Positions 19,855 through 22,481 of a stretch of 22,481 nucleotides of DNA are shown here, piece by piece. The position numbers and the translations under genes are program-made. The stretch lies in NCBI GenBank assembly GCA_900545935.1, contig URAP01000028.1:1-22481 (forward strand), read 5' to 3'. This stretch comes from an uncultured Eubacteriales bacterium. Lineage in GTDB: Bacteria > Bacillota > Clostridia > Oscillospirales > CAG-272. The number at the start of each line of letters is the position of its first letter. Within the stretch, counting starts at the first letter, position 1. Under the pieces are notes generated by a model, which was given only the letters and a program-made list of their open reading frames with translations, did no database searches and had not been told where the DNA came from.

Positions 19855-22481
19855 TCACCCTATCCCGAAGAACCGTTCAAAGAACGCCTGCAGCTTTTCA
19901 ATGACGGTCTGCTTTTTTGCCGCGCGGTTGCTGCTGCCGAAGCGGGAGATCGGCGGCATCATCCTGTCGATATCCATACCCGTTGTTTTGACAGAGCCGT
20001 CACGGAAAGAGCTCTCCATAAAGCGGCGAGTCTCGTCGTCTTTCAGGTTTTCCTCCTGAATGATTGCAACAAGCTGCCGTTCTTTTTCTTCGGCGACAAA
20101 GGTGCGCCATTCCAGCATCACATCTGATACATCGTTGATTCCGGCAATGAAGGTTTCAATCAGTGCCTTCTTGCTGCGCAGTTCAGGACTAGCGTCCACT
20201 GCTTTGCGGATCGTGATAAGCACTTCCTTGTCATCGCAGTGTGAATCGTGGTATTTCTGTACCAGAAGCAAGATGTTGTCAATATTGATCTCGATCTGCT
20301 TGATTAGCTCGATTTCAAAAACGATGTCATCGGTGATGTCCTCTTTTTCGCCGCCGGGTTTACGGTTTTTCCATTCGTCCCGCAGGTCTTGATATCGGCC
20401 GAGATAGTCTTGGAAGTCCCGCTCACTCAAAATCTCATTTCCGGCAAATTCGTCGAAGGAAGTCAGCAGGTTACGCATCCGCAGGATTGCTCCGAACAAT
20501 ACGATAAATTCCTTCTGGCACTGTTCACCTGTGATACGCTCCTCCAACAGCGGGAACTTAGCCGTCAACTCCTCGATCATATCCCGATAGCCTGGGTGAT
20601 ATTTTCCGTCGGCATCCTCGTAGCCAAAGTAGTAATCCTTATAGCCACGCATCAGGACGATACCGCCCGCTTCCTTATCGCCAAACAGAGAAATTGCATC
20701 GTCGGTGCGCTTTTGCAGATTGCGGAAGCAAACGATGTTGCCGAACACCTTGATGGAATTGAGAATCCGGTTGGTGCGGGAATATGCTTGAATCAGCCCG
20801 TGCATTTTCAGGTTTTTATCCACCCACAGCGTATTCAGCGTCGTGGCGTCGAAGCCGGTCAGGAACATATTGACCACGATCAGCAGGTCAAGTTCCTTGT
20901 TCTTCATCCGCAGGGAAACATCCTTATAGTAATTCTGGAATTTGTCCCCGTCTGTGGAATAGTTGGTGTGGAACATCCCGTTGTAGTCACGGATGGCCGC
21001 ATCCAGAAAATCACGGGAACTTTGGTCAAGTGCGGAGGTATCCTCCGGATTCTCCTCGTCAAGAATACCATCCGTTTCTTCCTCATTCGCTCCATAGCTG
21101 TAAATGACGGCAACCTTCAGCCGCTTCTGCGGATTTTCCGCCATTTGCCTCTGAAACTCGGCGTAGTAGAGCTTTGCAGCATCCACGCTGGACACGGCAA
21201 AGATGGAGTTGAACCCGCTGACCCGCTGCTTCTGCTTGATTTCCTCGATCTGCTGCTTGCTGCCGGCAGAGGCAACCTCGGCGATATTCTGCAATACGCT
21301 GTATGTATAGGTTTTATCACCCCGGTAGGTCTTCTGGTCAAAATGCGTCAGAATGTAATCCGTGACCAGTCGGATGCGTTCCGGGGCAAGAAACGCCTTT
21401 TCCCGGTTGATGTCCCAAACTTCCTTGTCGTCAATATCCGGCTCGGCATCCATTGTCTTGATGTAGTCCACCCGGAAGGGCAGCACGTTTTTGTCGTTGA
21501 TGGCATCCACAATGGTATAGGCGTGGAGCTGATCGCCAAAAGCCTGCTCTGTCGTGCGGAGTGTGGGATTCTTGCTCACGCCTGCATTGACCGCAAAGAT
21601 CGGCGTTCCAGTAAAGCCAAAGAGGTTGTACTTCTTGAAATACTTCGTAATGGCTTGATGCATATCCCCGAACTGACTCCGGTGGCACTCATCAAAAATG
21701 ATAACAACTCGCTTATCAAAAACGCTGTGTCCGGCGTTCTTCTTGATAAAGGTGGCGAGCTTCTGAATGGTGGTGATAATGATTCTTGCATTGTCATCCT
21801 CCAACTGGCGCTTCAGGACTGCCGTAGAGGTGTTGCTGTTGGCAGCTCCCTTTTCAAAGCGGTCATATTCCTTCATCGTCTGATAGTCCAGATCCTTGCG
21901 GTCCACGACAAAAAGCCCCTTGTCGATGTAATCCAGTTTCGTGGCAAGCTGTGCCGTCTTGAAGGAAGTCAGCGTTTTGCCGCTACCGGTGGTGTGCCAG
22001 ATGTACCCGCCGCCCGCTACGGTGCCGTATTTCTTGTAGTTGTTGGCGATCTCAATACGGTTCAAAATGCGCTCGGTGGCGACGATCTGATATGGCCGCA
22101 TCACCAGCAGCATATTTTCCGCCGTGAACACGCAGTAGCGGGTAAGGATATTCAGAATGGTGTGCTTGCAGAAAAAGGTCTTGGTAAAGTCCACAAGATC
22201 GGGGATAACGCGGTTGTTCGCATCCGCCCAGAACGAGGTGAACTCAAAGCTGTTGCTGGTTTTGGACTTTTTGACTTTCTGTGCTTTGGCGTCCTTGATG
22301 TGATTGAAACGGGTGGTATTGGAATAGTACTTCGTATTAGTGCCGTTGGAGATCACGAAGATCTGCACGAATTCATACAGCCCGCTGGACGCCCAGAAGC
22401 TGTCCCGCTGATAGCGGTCGATCTGATTGAAGGCTTCCCGAATGGGAACGCCCCGGCGCTTCAGCTCGATATGGATCAGCG
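19855..22481 (-). CDS. hsdR: Type I restriction enzyme R subunit (HsdR), N-terminus off window
   Basis: 875 residues are visible and the frame stays open to the right edge; the GTG at 22368 is internal. The first visible residues contain IELKRRG, the E-x-K half of the PD-(D/E)xK nuclease, and NQIDRYQRD, the QxxxY motif of type I and RecB-like nucleases. The translocase follows: MRPYQIVATE, Walker A WHTTGSGKT, VVIIFDECHRSQFG (DECH), LFGFTGTPIF, VVNMFLTGFD and LIQAYSRTNRI. The C-terminal ~250 residues are a helical assembly domain. HsdR cuts unmodified DNA after ATP-driven translocation, in complex with HsdM and HsdS. Those genes are not in the window and would lie to the right, upstream on this strand. 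No frameshift or stop is seen. Confidence 0.96.
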   Translation of the reverse strand, partial: LIHIELKRRGVPIREAFNQIDRYQRDSFWASSGLYEFVQIFVISNGTNTKYYSNTTRFNHIKDAKAQKVKKSKTSNSFEFTSFWADANNRVIPDLVDFTKTFFCKHTILNILTRYCVFTAENMLLVMRPYQIVATERILNRIEIANNYKKYGTVAGGGYIWHTTGSGKTLTSFKTAQLATKLDYIDKGLFVVDRKDLDYQTMKEYDRFEKGAANSNTSTAVLKRQLEDDNARIIITTIQKLATFIKKNAGHSVFDKRVVIIFDECHRSQFGDMHQAITKYFKKYNLFGFTGTPIFAVNAGVSKNPTLRTTEQAFGDQLHAYTIVDAINDKNVLPFRVDYIKTMDAEPDIDDKEVWDINREKAFLAPERIRLVTDYILTHFDQKTYRGDKTYTYSVLQNIAEVASAGSKQQIEEIKQKQRVSGFNSIFAVSSVDAAKLYYAEFQRQMAENPQKRLKVAVIYSYGANEEETDGILDEENPEDTSALDQSSRDFLDAAIRDYNGMFHTNYSTDGDKFQNYYKDVSLRMKNKELDLLIVVNMFLTGFDATTLNTLWVDKNLKMHGLIQAYSRTNRILNSIKVFGNIVCFRNLQKRTDDAISLFGDKEAGGIVLMRGYKDYYFGYEDADGKYHPGYRDMIEELTAKFPLLEERITGEQCQKEFIVLFGAILRMRNLLTSFDEFAGNEILSERDFQDYLGRYQDLRDEWKNRKPGGEKEDITDDIVFEIELIKQIEINIDNILLLVQKYHDSHCDDKEVLITIRKAVDASPELRSKKALIETFIAGINDVSDVMLEWRTFVAEEKERQLVAIIQEENLKDDETRRFMESSFRDGSVKTTGMDIDRMMPPISRFGSSNRAAKKQTVIEKLQAFFERFFGIG

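Noticed and set aside
22366..22368. GTG at 22368 as the start of HsdR
   Set aside because: The same frame continues upstream to the window edge and contains nuclease motifs (IELKRRG, QIDRY), so the true start is outside the window.

Overview
The window reads as chromosomal DNA of an anaerobic gut-type Clostridia, most likely an Oscillospirales/Ruminococcaceae-like bacterium. This is inferred from family content (DUF1836, CmpB-type putative permease, MutS2, ferredoxin-tailed aldo-keto reductase, GH95), from moderately GC-rich coding with Gram-positive Shine-Dalgarno sites, and from an intergenic hairpin-rich repeat of a kind I associate with these genomes. No taxonomic marker is present. Apart from a partial ORF tail at the left edge, every gene I can support lies on the minus strand.

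Layout, left to right. (1) 1-2515: the 3' end of an unrecognised plus-strand ORF converges on a three-gene minus-strand operon, DUF1836 regulator -> CmpB-like membrane protein -> membrane-anchored ComEC-type metallo-hydrolase. A near-consensus promoter with a duplicated 15-bp box drives it. (2) 2704-5086: a single-gene unit encoding a cytoplasmic GH95 alpha-L-fucosidase, with its own promoter and terminator. (3) 5136-8822: an ABC import operon (lipoprotein binding protein -> ATPase -> fused two-domain permease) with a perfect consensus promoter, a palindromic operator candidate and a strong terminator. (4) 8823-9639: about 800 bp of non-coding DNA holding a dense array of perfect hairpins and 13-bp inverted repeats. 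(5) 9640-13627: an L-rhamnose unit, rhaB -> rhaA -> aldo-keto reductase, without an aldolase. (6) 13722-18660: a SIS-domain sugar-phosphate protein -> divergent PRPP synthetase -> MutS2, apparently read from one promoter. (7) 18661-22481: a 520-bp gene-poor stretch, then an AT-richer small P-loop protein gene with a strong terminator, and the C-terminal ~875 residues of a type I restriction subunit HsdR that runs off the right edge. This is the start of a defence or accessory region.

Genes that probably work together: GH95 releases L-fucose or a related sugar inside the cell, so an unseen oligosaccharide importer is implied. RhaB and RhaA convert L-rhamnose to L-rhamnulose-1-phosphate. The aldo-keto reductase could handle the lactaldehyde made by an aldolase encoded elsewhere. 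The ABC importer belongs to the Fe3+/phosphonate/sugar-phosphate type and its substrate cannot be read from the sequence.

The most unusual signal is the palindrome array at 9252-9461. Next are the small P-loop protein beside hsdR with its leader ORF, and the paired operator-like boxes at the DUF1836 promoter. All assignments are by eye; no database search was run.
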